Source: Thermothielavioides terrestris NRRL 8126
Lineage: Eukaryota > Ascomycota > Sordariomycetes > Sordariales > Chaetomiaceae
Length of the DNA stretch: 64,000 bases
Direction of reading: 5' to 3'
Assembly (NCBI RefSeq): GCF_000226115.1
Contig: NC_016458.1
Span: 1,922,001-1,986,000 of the forward strand
Below are positions 13,211 to 23,802 of this stretch, in pieces. The translations under genes and the position numbers were made by a program. Positions within the stretch are counted from its first letter, which is position 1. Every line of letters starts with the position of its first letter. The notes under the pieces were generated by a model. The model had not been told where the DNA came from. It did no database searches and saw nothing but the letters and a program-made list of their open reading frames with translations.

Positions 13211-13910
13211 GCATTTTCATCTCTCCTTTTCCCCCTTTCCCTCCCCCATATTTTCCTGCTGTGGCTAGCCTCCTGCGCATCCCTTGTATCCCTTGCTCAT
13301 TGAGGACTGTTCAGTTGCGATACCATTGTGAAAAGACGCACTTGTTTTTCTCTCTTCCGCTCTTTGGATGGTCTACTGCGGGAGCCACCTGTCAAAACCC
13401 CCGGCTGGGAGCTCGTGTTCCACAGTTCGCTTGTTGTCCAGACCCGACCCGAACCCGAAAGGTACCCACTCGGGTCCGGCCCCACTTACCCCCGGCCGAC
13501 GGACTGTTCAACCAACCAACGTTCCAGAATGAATATTTTTGGTTTGAACTGAACTTGCTGCCCATTTCCATGCTCCCCACCCAACTGGAACCGGCGACGG
13601 TTTGCCAGATTTAAAATGAGACACTGGGCTCTCTCCACAGTCACATACTGTGTAACTGCCGCATAATTATTGGTACTATGAGAGACTGCCCCTTGTGTCG
13701 TATTTGTGTGCGCAAAAATCACCGACGGCAAGGCACTTCCGTCGGCGGAGCAACCGCTTGCTCGGGGCCAGGTCCTTACTCTGAGGTTCCTTCACGTTAC
13801 CACGGCCAGCAGCTGTGAAGGAAGAAGAAAAACCTCAAATTCATACGGACTCGACATCGCATCGGACGAGCCCGGTGCGAATGCTCCGGATAGACAAGCA
13901 TCGTGCCGAG
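11847..13910. other. Intergenic region, msn2 to DPH6
   Basis: Presumed 3' untranslated region of the zinc-finger gene followed by the promoter of the DPH6 gene. No supported gene. The one striking feature is the 40-nt T run listed separately. Confidence 0.5.
13170..13209. repeat. Homopolymer T run of 40 nt
   Basis: An uninterrupted run of 40 T follows a mixed T/C stretch from 13155 and precedes another T/C-rich segment to about 13255. On the minus strand it is poly(A). It lies about 700 bp before the DPH6 start. Length may be unreliable because assemblies slip in such runs. Confidence 0.9.
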
Positions 13911-16760
13911 ATGGCGTCGACACCCACCGCAGGTCTGAACGTGATCGCGCTCATCTCCGGCGGCAAGGACAGCTTCTTCTCGCTTCTCCATTGCCAAGCG
14001 AACGGGCATCGCATTGTGGCCCTCGCCAACTTGCATCCACCCCAACCGCCGTTGACAGCAGGGGCGTCTGGCAAGCCCTCGGATGGCACCTCCCATCCCC
14101 CGGCCGCCGCCATTTCCGCTGGCCCAGCGGCTAGTGCCGCCGCCGTCTCGGCCCCGGCCCTGCAGCCCGGGGTCGCAACCCCTGACAGTGGACCGCGTCA
14201 GGTTCCGGACCAGGATGGGCCGCCTGCCGCCGTGATGCTGGGTTGCCCAGGTGGAGCGGCTGGAAATGAGATGGCAACCGAAGCAGGTGAGGATGAGCAT
14301 GACCTGAACAGCTTCATGTACCAGACTGTGGGCCATCAGGTGGTTCCTCTCTATGCCGAGGCCACAGGCATTCCGTTGTATCGCCGAGCCATCGCCGGCG
14401 GTGCGACCCAGCCCGGGAAGGAGTACTCGCACTACCGACGCTCTGGTGAGCCCCCGGAGAGGCGGTCGCCGTCTGGGTTCACCTCGCGGTCCGGCGGGGA
14501 CGCGAGGCATGCTCTCGGCCAGCATGACGACCTCCAGGAGCCCGGTGATGTCGCCGGGAGCCCCCAGCATGCAGGTCCCGAAGAGCACCGTCATCCGGCC
14601 GATGATGGAACGGCGCCGGAGGAACCGGACGAGACCGAGTCCATGGTCCCGCTCCTCCAAGCCATCCAGAAAGCACACCCGGAGGCGAACGCACTCTGCG
14701 CCGGCGCCATCCTGAGCACGTACCAGCGCACACGCGTCGAATCAGTGGCGACCCGCCTCGGACTCACCCCCCTAGCCTATCTATGGAAATTTCCAGTGCT
14801 TCCAGGCCCAGGCCAGTCGACCGGATCCCCTGGATCTGACGCCCAGCTCTTGGATGACATGGCCGCCGCGGGCATGGAGGCTCGAATCATCAAGGTGGCC
14901 AGCGGCGGCCTGGACGATTCGTTCCTGTGGACCAACGTGGCGAGCGCCGCCGGGAAGGAGAGGCTTGCCAGAGCCATGCGCCGCTTCGGCACGGCAGAGA
15001 CGGGTGCTGTGATCGGCGAGGGCGGCGAGTTCGAGACCCTCGTGCTGGACGGGCCGCCGTCGCTCTTTCAAAAGCGCATTGTAGTGGCCGAAGAAGACCG
15101 CCGGGTCATTTCGGAGGGTGGGGGAAGTGCCTGGCTTAGGCTTCAAAATGCGCGGTTAGAGAACAAGGGAGCCACTAACACCACCGACGGGATGGAGTGC
15201 CGCGTCAGGGTCCCTGATCTGCTTGATCCCAAGTTCAATGGCGTGTTGGGTGCGTTGTCTTGCCCCGACGCTGGTGAGCCTCTTCCGGACCCCCAATCTC
15301 GCCCCCTTGACGTAGAGGATGGCAATTCTGTCAAGCTGGGATCTCTTCAATCGGGCGTCAACAGGAAGCTGCAAACCTGGTGTTTCGTGGTCGGCAGGTC
15401 CGCTTCCATCGAAGCAGAAACCCAGACCATCGTGGAGCTGATCCGCGAACGTCTCCGACAGCATTGCCTCCCATCATCCGCGATTCTGAGCGCCACGGTC
15501 GTCCTCCGCCGCATGGCAGATTTCCCGGCCATCAACAACATCTACGGCACGCTCTTCACCGAGCCAAACCCCGCCTCCCGAGTCACCATATCCTGCGGCG
15601 AGTCGCTCTCGGCGGCGGCGGCGGCGGCGGCGGACACAGGCATCGCCGTCTACCTAAACGTCCACACTGCTCTCCCCCCAGGACAGCGCCACGGTCTGCA
15701 CGTGCAGTCGCGCTCCTACTGGGCGCCCGCCAACATCGGGCCTTACAGCCAGGCCATCTCCGTCCCTGTCGCCAGCCTCGGGTCCGCGGGTTCGGACGCC
15801 TCGTCGGCCTCCGGGCCGAGACTTGTCAGCGTCGCGGGCCAGATCCCGCTCGTCCCCGCCACCATGGCCCTGCCGCCGGGCGCGCCCGAGGACACCCTGC
15901 CGCTGCAGCTCGCCCTCTCGCTGCAGCACCTGTGGCGCATCGGCGCCGAGATGGGCGTGCAGTGGTGGACCAGCGCCGTGGCGTACTTTCCGAAATGCGC
16001 TGCCGGCGACGACGGCGGCCGGATGGTGAGGAAGGCGCGTCTAGCGTCCCAGGCGTGGAGGACGGCGCACCAGTCTAAACCCTCTCCCTCTCCTGGCGAT
16101 GAGGAGGATGAAGACGAGGGCGGCCCGGATCTGTGGGACAGGAGGTACAACGCGCAGTACATGGCTTTCGCGACAGGAGAGGAGGAAAACAAGGGCGCGC
16201 CGCCGTTGCCCGACCGGGCTGTCCTCGCCTCGTCCCCCGCCGTGCTGTCCCCAACCGCAACCGCGGCGGTACCGCCGCTGTTTGTCGCAGAAGTGGATGA
16301 GCTCCCGCGCGGCGCCGGCGTCGAGTGGCACGCCCACTTGGGCGTTGCGCACGCCCGCGAGCGCAGTGTGGTCCTGCGGGAGGCGCGCCTGCCTGCGCCG
16401 GGCGGCGAAGAAGAAGGGAGGGAAGTGGCTGTCTGGCAGGTGATTGTGCCGGCTGCGACTGCCGAGGAGAGGAGGACGAGCTTTGTGCAGACTGTCGTGG
16501 CGGAGCCGTACAGCGGCAGCGCTCGGCCGGGGTCGTCCCACGCGCGAGTCGCGAGGGCTGCGCTCTCCCAGCTGGGCGACGTCGGCTTGGCGGGAGAGCT
16601 CGCTGCTGCAGTGAGATACATGGACGCTGAGTTGTTGAAAGCCGGTGCTGAGAAGGTCGGGATGGAGGAGTTGGGCCCGGTGGTGCTGTGCAGGTCGCTG
16701 TGGGATGCTAAGGGGACAAGGCTTGCGGCCGTGACGGTGTACCACAGCGTATTTTGCTGA
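13911..16760 (+). CDS. dph6: Diphthine-ammonia ligase (DPH6) with RidA-like C-terminal domains
   Basis: ATP-dependent last step of diphthamide formation on elongation factor 2 in the cytosol. From the ATG at 13911 the frame gives 949 residues; in-frame ATGs at 13815 and 13881 are possible alternatives. The N-terminal ATP-pyrophosphatase domain shows LISGGKDSFFSLL (PP-loop), then LNSFMYQTVGHQVVPLYAEA, DETESMVPLL, GAILSTYQRTRVESVA, ASGGLDDSFLWTNVAS and GEGGEFETLVLDGP, all DPH6 hallmarks. The C-terminal half carries RidA/YjgF-like domains (for example YWAPANIGPYSQAISVP), the usual eukaryotic fusion. Ala/Pro-rich linkers separate these parts. A possible 129-bp intron (14446 gtgagc to 14574 gcag) is a multiple of three with no stop, so it does not change the frame; the segment it covers looks unlike DPH6 and is probably removed. 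Low-complexity residues 40-130 are unusual. Confidence 0.9.
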   Translation: MASTPTAGLNVIALISGGKDSFFSLLHCQANGHRIVALANLHPPQPPLTAGASGKPSDGTSHPPAAAISAGPAASAAAVSAPALQPGVATPDSGPRQVPDQDGPPAAVMLGCPGGAAGNEMATEAGEDEHDLNSFMYQTVGHQVVPLYAEATGIPLYRRAIAGGATQPGKEYSHYRRSGEPPERRSPSGFTSRSGGDARHALGQHDDLQEPGDVAGSPQHAGPEEHRHPADDGTAPEEPDETESMVPLLQAIQKAHPEANALCAGAILSTYQRTRVESVATRLGLTPLAYLWKFPVLPGPGQSTGSPGSDAQLLDDMAAAGMEARIIKVASGGLDDSFLWTNVASAAGKERLARAMRRFGTAETGAVIGEGGEFETLVLDGPPSLFQKRIVVAEEDRRVISEGGGSAWLRLQNARLENKGATNTTDGMECRVRVPDLLDPKFNGVLGALSCPDAGEPLPDPQSRPLDVEDGNSVKLGSLQSGVNRKLQTWCFVVGRSASIEAETQTIVELIRERLRQHCLPSSAILSATVVLRRMADFPAINNIYGTLFTEPNPASRVTISCGESLSAAAAAAADTGIAVYLNVHTALPPGQRHGLHVQSRSYWAPANIGPYSQAISVPVASLGSAGSDASSASGPRLVSVAGQIPLVPATMALPPGAPEDTLPLQLALSLQHLWRIGAEMGVQWWTSAVAYFPKCAAGDDGGRMVRKARLASQAWRTAHQSKPSPSPGDEEDEDEGGPDLWDRRYNAQYMAFATGEEENKGAPPLPDRAVLASSPAVLSPTATAAVPPLFVAEVDELPRGAGVEWHAHLGVAHARERSVVLREARLPAPGGEEEGREVAVWQVIVPAATAEERRTSFVQTVVAEPYSGSARPGSSHARVARAALSQLGDVGLAGELAAAVRYMDAELLKAGAEKVGMEELGPVVLCRSLWDAKGTRLAAVTVYHSVFC

Positions 16761-17172
16761 AGGCTAGTTAGAATAGCTGCCAGTGGTGGTTGCGGGAAGG
16801 CGAGCAAGGAGGTCAAGATCCCGCTTGATCATGGCCGCACTTCGCATCTAAGCCCTGGCTGCGGTCGGGGGCATTCCGCCGGCCCGCCTCGGGGACTTGT
16901 GCATATTTCTTCGGTGAGAATGTCCGCCATTCCTACCTAGGCAGCTCGCACGCGGCACTCCGCTTCACCGTCATGATAGCCGTGCGTACAACTGTGGTCC
17001 AGCCGCAGGGAGGATCATAGCCCCTGGTATCTGTAGCCATATCTCACAAGCATGTCATAGCAGTATTACGTATTATCGAATTCATGTGCCCAGGTATCTA
17101 GACTGCCGCTCTACCTTCCCGCTGTTTCCCCATCCTCGCCCGTGTGCAGGAGCACACCCTGCTCTCCTCATC
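16761..17172. other. Convergent intergenic region
   Basis: About 410 bp between the DPH6 stop and the stop of the carboxylesterase on the opposite strand, presumably two 3' untranslated regions. No gene or strong structure seen. Confidence 0.5.
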
Positions 17173-19644
17173 TCACCTTTGCTCCATCCTTTCACGCCCC
17201 AGCGCCAGCCAAAATGAACACCTCTCGGCCTCCTCAGCCGGCGTGCTCTCCATCGTCGCACCCTGCGTCTCGATCAGCATCCTCCGCCCGGCGTCACCGC
17301 CCTCTTCATTCCAGCACTCCCACACCGGCGCCCCGGACATGCGGTGCACGTTCGGGTCCAGCGCGCGCACAAAGCTGAGCCAGTAGCCCATCATCAGCGG
17401 CACCACGGCGGCGTTGTACGTCTTGTAGCTGGCGCGGGCGCCGCCGGGGCCGAGGCTGTCCGGGCCGAAGATGGCGGCCGCGTCGAACAGGTGCGGCACG
17501 CCCAGCCCGGCGGCCAGGTTCTCGGCGTCGTGCACGTTGTAGCGGTACGCGTACAGGCCGAGGCTGCTGCTGCTGCTGCCGCCGTGGCCCACCTTTGGCT
17601 GGTTGGAGAGCGACCGCAGCAGGTTGTGCTGCGGGCAGATGAAGGTTGCTTCGCCGTAGGCGCGGCTGGCGGTGGGGAACCAGGGCCTGTGCTGGGGCAC
17701 GGGGGGCAGTTGCGGGTACCGGGCCAGGATTGCAGATGTGTCGTTCGCGGTGAGAAGGGGGTAGTTGTCGCGGAAGAAGGTGGCCACGTCCGAGGGGCTC
17801 GCGGCGTCGACCGCAAAGACGGAGCCTTCTGTTGTTTGGGTTGTCAGCAAGAAGTAGATTGATCCTTGATTGCTGCAGAACTGCGGAACAAACACGGTAA
17901 GCGGCTGAGAAGGGAATCCCACCGTCTGTAGACGACCCAAACAGCATCGGCACCCCGATGAACTGGCCGCGTTCAAACAGGCGGTAAGGAAGATCCCGTA
18001 GGAAGTCCCCGTCGACGCACGGCGTCCAGTAGAACAAGGGCACGGGCGGACCCGTGCGTCCGGGAAAGGGCTGGGCCTGGTTGGCAGCCTGCAGCACGGC
18101 CACGTTCTTTTCGCGGAGACAGGCCATCTGCCGGGCCGGAGCCACCGTGTCACACCCGGTCTGGCCCACCACCCTGTCGAATTGGTACTCGAGTTCCGCA
18201 ACAGTTGGCTGAGCCGGGAAGAAGACAGACTCCGCCATGCCGCCGACGAACAGGCCGTCGTTGCGGCCGCCGTAGGCCACCAGGTGCATGGCGACGGACC
18301 CGGCTCCCGCGGATGCGCCGTGGATCACGACGTGGTCGGGATCCCCGCCGAACTGAGCAGTCAATCAGCGCGGGCTTGGGCCAGGAGAAATCGAGGCAGA
18401 GAGAGGAAAAGAAGGAAGGGGCCGCACCGCCGAGATGTGTCGCTTCACCCACTGCATCAGCATCCGCTGGTCCAGCAAGCCCGCGTTGAGCGCGCCGTCG
18501 GCCCTGACCCGCTCGCTCGCCAGGAACCCCCAGAGGCCGACGCGGTAGTTAAAGTTCAACATGACGATGCTGTGGCCGGACCGTTGCACGACCTCGGCAC
18601 CGTCCCAGTTTGCGTTGGAGTTGGCAACGTATCCTGCACACCGGAGTGCGAAACGTCTCCGTCAGAAGGAATGCAATAACAACAACAACAACAATAACAA
18701 CAAGCCGGCGGGATCGCACTCGTCGGACCGTTACCCACCTCCCCCTTGAATGAACACCCAGACGGGCAGCTTGGAGCGCGCCGTGGCGTTCGCCGGCGCC
18801 CAGACGTTGACAAACAGGCAGTCCTCGTCCTGGCCGTCGGCAGGGTAAGGCGCGCCGGTGCCCAGGCATACGGGCCGGAACTGCAAGGGAGGGCCCGTCA
18901 GTATAATCCCGGTCTGGCACTTGACCTGACGGAAGCCATGTATTTGATCAAAAGCAGCCAGCCGTTCACGTACCGTCGTGGCTTTCTCCACGGTTCCGGG
19001 GTCCGTCTGGACGGGCTCGACCGGAGCGCGCCATCTGAGACTGCCGAGCGGCGGGGCGGCGTAGCGCATGCCCAGGAAGGCGTTCACGCCGCTGGAGAGA
19101 CGCAGGCCCTCGTATGCGGTGTAGCTGAGGTTGACCGTGGCGGTCCCGACGACGCTCGGCTGCGGAGCGGCATGAAAGAGGGGTTAGTAGTGTAGTTCAG
19201 TCCGGGCTGGGGAAGCCATGTCGTTGGCGGCATGTATAATATAAGTGAGGACACGGAAGAAGCTTGTCTGGCACGGCCGGAGAACACCATGAAGAGATCG
19301 GGGGGCAGCCAACCTACCCGGTCGGCGCTGCCATCAGTCCTGGACACGACAAGCCAAACCCCAAACTGCAGCGTGACAAGCAGCACGGCTATTACCACTA
19401 AGGTAGCCAGCGAGCGCGTCGACGGCTGCTGCAGCGGCAGCAGCAAACCATTCGCTGCGCCGAATGGCGCCCTGGAGGAGCTCGCCCGGACATCGTTCAC
19501 GGCCTCCGAGGGTGACTGCACTGTCTGCCAAGCACTCGGTTGCACCGTCGGATCCGGGCGGCCCATGCCGGCGACGATATTGCGCGCGTGCACACCATGC
19601 CACGCCGAGGCGGACAGTCCTGCCACCATTGTCGTTTTGAGCAT
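17173..19644 (-). CDS. Type-B carboxylesterase/lipase with N-terminal membrane anchor
   Basis: Six exons on the minus strand: 19644-19318, 19159-18974, 18880-18739, 18633-18428, 18352-17923, 17828-17173, all phases consistent, about 648 residues. Alpha/beta-hydrolase of the cholinesterase/carboxylesterase family: FLGMRYAAPPLGSLRW near the start of the catalytic domain, EDCLFVNVWAP, oxyanion-loop FIQGGGY, NYRVGLWGFL, and nucleophile motif HGASAGAGSV (Ser in GxSxG). The acidic residue is the Glu of STDEG, whose codon is split by the last intron, and the His is in GVPHLFDAAAIFG. Residues about 78-101 (SLATLVVIAVLLVTLQFGVW) form one hydrophobic helix after a long polar tail, so this is probably a type II membrane protein or signal-anchor secreted enzyme, not a plain secreted lipase. 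The start is uncertain (ATGs at 19695, 19644, 19629, 19566). Substrate not predictable. Confidence 0.86.
18668..18702. repeat. (AAC)n microsatellite inside an intron
   Basis: About eleven imperfect aac/aat triplets lie inside the third intron of the carboxylesterase gene (18634-18738), next to its acceptor side; on the coding strand the repeat is GTT and is part of a pyrimidine- and T-rich intron. Confidence 0.75.
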
Positions 19645-20159
19645 GTGGTCCCGTGGCAGCTCTGTGCGTGAGAGAGAGAGTGCGAGACAAAACATACCTG
19701 GCTCTGGATTTCTGCGGGTGAGGCGCGGTACGGTGCGGTGTGGTATGGTTGTGGTGCTCTTCAAGTGTACTCGGTGGTATGTTACGCACGCAACGGAGAC
19801 ACCAACCGGGACAGGACCGCCGTGGCCGGCTACACTAGCCGGGCCCGGGAATCCGGGAAGAGCCGCTATTCGTTGAGTGGAGGCGGAGGAGGATGCATGA
19901 ACGAATCCGGTGGACGGAAGCGACCAGGATGCTCACGAGATCCCGTCTCGGAAGATCACGACTCACATCAATACGGAATCGGTCTATTTTACTGCTCTTT
20001 AAGCACCAGATATCCAAGCGAAACACTCGAGTGCAGCAGGAAGCAGGAAGCTCAGCCTACTGCAAAAATCATCAGTAGCACTAGAGACCAGAGTGGTCTC
20101 CCGTTTTACCCGGCGTAGACCACCGCTACCTTAGTTACTCACTCCCTCTCACCTCTCTC
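19645..20159. other. Intergenic region, glycosyltransferase end to esterase start
   Basis: Contains the promoter of the minus-strand esterase and the 3' end of the minus-strand glycosyltransferase. A GA run (gagagagagagtgcgaga) lies at about 19671-19688. No gene supported. Confidence 0.45.
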
Positions 20160-21476
20160 TCAGGACGCCTCCTCCACTGGAATGACGCCTGCCTGGACAG
20201 CGTGCCAAACGGCCGGGAACACGGCGCGGGCATAGTTGCTCTGCTGCGCAAGGACGTACCGCAGGGTGATCCTGCCGTCCCAGCCGCGGATCCTGTGGGC
20301 GTCGCCGTCGAAGGCGTGCAGCACGTACGTGGCCGAGAAGTCCATCTCCCAGCTGTCGCGGGGGCGGCGGCGGCGGCCGCCCTGCTCGCCCTGCTCGCGC
20401 AGCTCGCGGTCGCGCAGCCACGCCAGCGCGTCCGCGCATGTGACCGGCAGCCGCGAGGGCGGCTCCCCCGCCGCCGCCGCGGCTGCGCCCGTCAGCACGT
20501 CGGCACTGCTGCTGCTGCTGCTACTGCCGTTGACCGCGGGCGCCGCGCTCGCGCTCGGCGTCGAGCCCAGGTACGGCTTGAACAGGCGCGTCTGGTCCGC
20601 CAGCTCCCACGAGACCGGCGCGAACGCGCGCGGGTGCACGATGAGCACCTCGCCCGGCACCGCGTGCAGCCGGAAGGCCAGGTCGGTCAGGATGTCGACG
20701 CCGACGGCCCACCTGCCGTTGTAGTACGTGTCCATGGCCGCGAGGTAGATCTCGGCCAGGCTCGCGTGCGGCCGCGACAGCCACACCCCGTTGTTCACCC
20801 AGCCCGTGTACTTGGGCAGCAGGGCCACCGCGCCGCCCACCACGCTGGCGAACCCGGCGTGCCGCAGCGGGGCCAGGTCGCGCAGCGGGACGGCGTCGGT
20901 GTCGAGGTAGACGCCGCCGTACGTCCTCAGCGCCTCGGCCCGGATAAAGTCCGACGCGGAGGCCAGGTTGTCGATGCCGACGCCCTGCGAGGTGACGCGG
21001 GGCTTCTCGACGAAGTTGGGCGTGACGCCGGGGATGTTGAGCACGCGCTTCGTCCAGGTGTCGCCGGCCGTCTTTGCGCGGTCCCACAGCTCGGGGGACG
21101 CATCGGTGTGGATGTAGATGCGGTCGGGCCGCAGGAAGAGGTGCGACGAGTAGACGGTGACGAAGACGGTGAAGCCGAGCGAGAACACGACCGGGTCCGC
21201 GAGCAGCCACACGTAGTGGACGATATTCGGGATGGGCGCGCGAGCAGCCGTGACCGCGGCGAGCTCGCTCGTGGTCTTGCCGATGCCGTCGCAGGCGTTG
21301 GCGAGCGGGGCCGCGGGGAAGCTGGGGAGCGTTGGCCGGTCCGGGTTCCACGGCAGCGAGAAGTGCAGGTCGACCCAGGCGTAGAGGACCACGGCGCCGG
21401 TCATGGCAGCGGCGACGGCGGCATAACGCCACCAGCTGCCGCGCCCGAGCGCCGCAGCCAACGGTAACGGGCGCAT
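20160..21476 (-). CDS. Type II membrane glycosyltransferase with DXD motif (GT32-like)
   Basis: Single exon of 438 residues. A short N-terminal cytosolic stretch is followed by one signal-anchor helix (YAAVAAAMTGAVVLYAWVDL, about residues 18-37), then a lumenal domain with IPNIVHYVWL, the opening motif of Gly_transf_sug/GT32 enzymes, ASDFIRAEALRTYGGVYLDT and the nucleotide-sugar metal-binding DXD in LDTDAVPL, followed by GWVNNGVWLSRPH. The layout fits a Golgi enzyme such as an alpha-1,6-mannosyltransferase (Och1/Hoc1-like) or a sphingolipid mannosyltransferase relative, but the donor and acceptor cannot be assigned. A Ser-rich and Ala-rich insertion at about residues 300-340 separates the catalytic part from a C-terminal segment (WEMDFSATYVLHAFDG). 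The gene lies downstream of the acyltransferase on the same strand with a 720-bp gap. Confidence 0.88.
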   Translation of the reverse strand: MRPLPLAAALGRGSWWRYAAVAAAMTGAVVLYAWVDLHFSLPWNPDRPTLPSFPAAPLANACDGIGKTTSELAAVTAARAPIPNIVHYVWLLADPVVFSLGFTVFVTVYSSHLFLRPDRIYIHTDASPELWDRAKTAGDTWTKRVLNIPGVTPNFVEKPRVTSQGVGIDNLASASDFIRAEALRTYGGVYLDTDAVPLRDLAPLRHAGFASVVGGAVALLPKYTGWVNNGVWLSRPHASLAEIYLAAMDTYYNGRWAVGVDILTDLAFRLHAVPGEVLIVHPRAFAPVSWELADQTRLFKPYLGSTPSASAAPAVNGSSSSSSSADVLTGAAAAAAGEPPSRLPVTCADALAWLRDRELREQGEQGGRRRRPRDSWEMDFSATYVLHAFDGDAHRIRGWDGRITLRYVLAQQSNYARAVFPAVWHAVQAGVIPVEEAS

Positions 21477-22198
21477 TCGGGAGTACCTAGGTAGGTAGGC
21501 AGCGCGGGAGGCTCCTCAACTAGGGCGTGATGGTTTCTCTCTTGACATGATGACGGGCTCGGAACGAGAGCAAATGGACTGCCTCGTTCAATCAACGCGT
21601 TATCTCCAAATTCCAACATTCCAATAGGTCGTGAACAACAAGGCCCCCTATCAGGAGATAGGCGGCAGCTAAGGCGGCAGCTAAGTAACTTCCAGGATAG
21701 GCACTGCCCACAGTGTTACACAGAAGTTACTAGAATTACTATAGGTAGCGCAGATAGCTGCTGATCAGCGCTACCTAAGATGCATTCAAGTGTGAATGGG
21801 CTCGCCTTTTTCCAGCTGAAACTCAGGCGGTTCCCGCGCCGCGATGACCTCGTTCCTCCCCTGAAAAGTCTTTTCCTGAACTTCCATAGCCGAGCCATTA
21901 CGGGGCCATAACTACGGTACTGTGTAAAGCACCGTCCCCGTCTCGTGAACAGCCCTGTCAAACCATCCCTGTTGCTTGCATCCGAACACTCCGGAGCACG
22001 TAGGTGGGTACCAGACGGATCCCGGCTTCTCAGTATAACCTTAGCTGGACAATACATTCGAGGTACGTAACATCAGGTAAGTATCACATGCTGCAGGCTA
22101 AAGTACGGATGAAACAACCTCTCGACCCAAACCGACAACGCCGAAGAGCAATGAATACTACTGTAGAGGGCAAGGCAAAAGTAGGTAGGCTAGCCGCC
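21477..22198. other. Intergenic region between glycosyltransferase and DGAT2
   Basis: Promoter of the minus-strand glycosyltransferase. A palindromic tacctaggtaggta lies at 21484-21497 just upstream of its ATG and related taggta/tacct words recur to 22190. Nothing else is supported. Confidence 0.45.
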
Positions 22199-23802
22199 TC
22201 ACTTCAGAATCTGCAACTCCTCCTTGCGGCCCCGGGCAAAGACATCCTTGTACGCGTCCCACATGCGCTGCAGCTCCCGCACGTACTCCCTGTGCAGCCG
22301 GTCGACCTCGCGGCTCTCCATCTCGGCGTCCGGCACGCGGGTCACCGCGATGGGCCGGCCCACGACGATGTTCAGCGGCCGGCGGTACGGCATCAGGCCC
22401 ACGTCGTAGTTGAAGATGCCGCGGCCGTGCAGGAAGGGCAGCGTGAACTTGAGCGTGCGCAGCACCCACATCTGCAGGCGGCGCAGCAGCGGGTGGTGCT
22501 GCGGGCTGACCTGGTCGTACAGGTCGTTCTCGCCGAACGCGAGCACGGGCACCAGGTCCGCCCCCGTGCGCAGCGCCATCTTGACGAACCCCTTGCGCTC
22601 CGCCAGCACCAGGTGCATGACGCCCGGCTGCGCCTCGAGCGACTCGCGCGCCCCGCCCACCACGATGGTCACCGCCCGGCCCATGCCCGCGCCGTCCGCC
22701 CCGCCCCGCGAGAGGATGTTGGTGATGGACTCCTTGGACACCGACTGGATGCCCATGGCCAGGATGTAGTCGCGGTACAGCGGGATGCGGAAGTTGGAGT
22801 CGAGCGTGAGCAGGCTGTTGGTGATGCCCGGGAACTTGTCCGCGAACCCGAGCGCCTCGGTCGAGAAGGCCGCGAAGGCGCCGTGCGAGATGATGCCGTG
22901 CGGGTGGTAGCCAAAGATGTACTTGCGCGTCGCCGGCAGCTCGTGCGTCTTGTGCAGCTGCGCGGGGAAGTAGTCGCCGAAAAACTTCCACACGACGCTG
23001 CGCCGCAGCCGCTCCGAGCGCGCGCGCAGGCGACCGTCCGTCGCCGACTTGGAGAGCAGCATATGCAGCAGGTACGGGATCAGGAGCGGCCACGTGAGCG
23101 GGATCGCGCAGAGAAAGAAGAAAAAAGAGACGAGCCCGGCGATGCTCAGCGAGTGCAGCACCACGGCCAGCGTCTGCAGCCGCCGCCGGTACGGTATGTT
23201 CCAGGGCGCGAACCGGATGCTGCCCGCTCTATAGGCGTTCATCCGGTCCCGCTCCCGCGCGGCGGCCTCCGCTCCAGCCTCGTCGGTCAGCGGAGGATAG
23301 TCGAGGCCTCGCGCATCTTTGGCGAGGCCGCCATCCGAGAGCGCCAGGCCGTTAGCTTCAGACGCCCTGCTGAAGGTGGGAGGCGTCGATCCAACCACAG
23401 TGGAGACGTCGTCCGCCTCATCCTCGGCAACATCGCCGGCGGAATCGGCCAAGTCACCGAGTTCGGCTGTCTGGCTGGTGCTGCACATCTCCAATTCCAC
23501 GGGGGTCGGCGGGGACGGCGGCACGATGTTGCCGATGGGTTCCTGGGGCCCGTAGTGTCAGCGGTTGCTGAGGCTCGGGTTGGCATAGATGCACCGGGCA
23601 ACCTCACCGTCTCTGCGCTCTCCATCCCAGATGGCGCGTCTCCGACTACATCATTAATGGACGGAGGGGGGCCATCGTCAGTCTGGTAGGCTGCAACAAG
23701 GTCAACGTGCTGGACGACGATGGCCTTTTCGTTGTGCTGCGGCTCCTGGCCGGATCCGCTGGAGGCCTGTGCCCTCCCTCGAGGGCCTCTCCTTCTGGGC
23801 AT
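22199..23802 (-). CDS. dgat2: Diacylglycerol O-acyltransferase, DGAT2 family
   Basis: Final step of triacylglycerol synthesis at the ER and lipid droplets: diacylglycerol plus acyl-CoA. Exons 23802-23608 and 23542-22199 (65-bp intron, gtgagg..ccag) give 512 residues. A polar, acidic N-terminal region of about 150 residues precedes FAPWNIPYRRRLQTLAVVLH, hydrophobic helices (SLSIAGLVSFFFFLCAIPLTW and following), and the DGAT2 signature YIFGYHPHGIISHGA containing the catalytic HPHG. GGARESLEAQPG, ERKGFVKMALRTGADLVPV and FGENDLY are further family blocks; the end is RMWDAYKDVFA plus a short basic tail. The start is uncertain: an ATG at about 23971 (MSVPDRAP) followed by a gtaagc donor could add a small first exon, joined through a non-standard aag acceptor. 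The enzyme family is secure; the DGAT versus MGAT preference is not visible. Confidence 0.93.

Noticed and set aside
15743..16816. 357-codon minus-strand frame opposite DPH6 (also 13797-14678)
   Set aside because: Antisense of the RidA-like half and N-terminal half of DPH6; low-complexity composition only.
20202..21467. 421-codon plus-strand frame opposite the glycosyltransferase
   Set aside because: Antisense shadow; Arg/Val/Gly-rich, no domain.
22004..23689. 561-codon plus-strand frame opposite DGAT2
   Set aside because: It is the antisense of a GC3-rich gene: Arg/Ala/Val/His-rich composition, no motif, while the minus strand has HPHG and other DGAT2 blocks.
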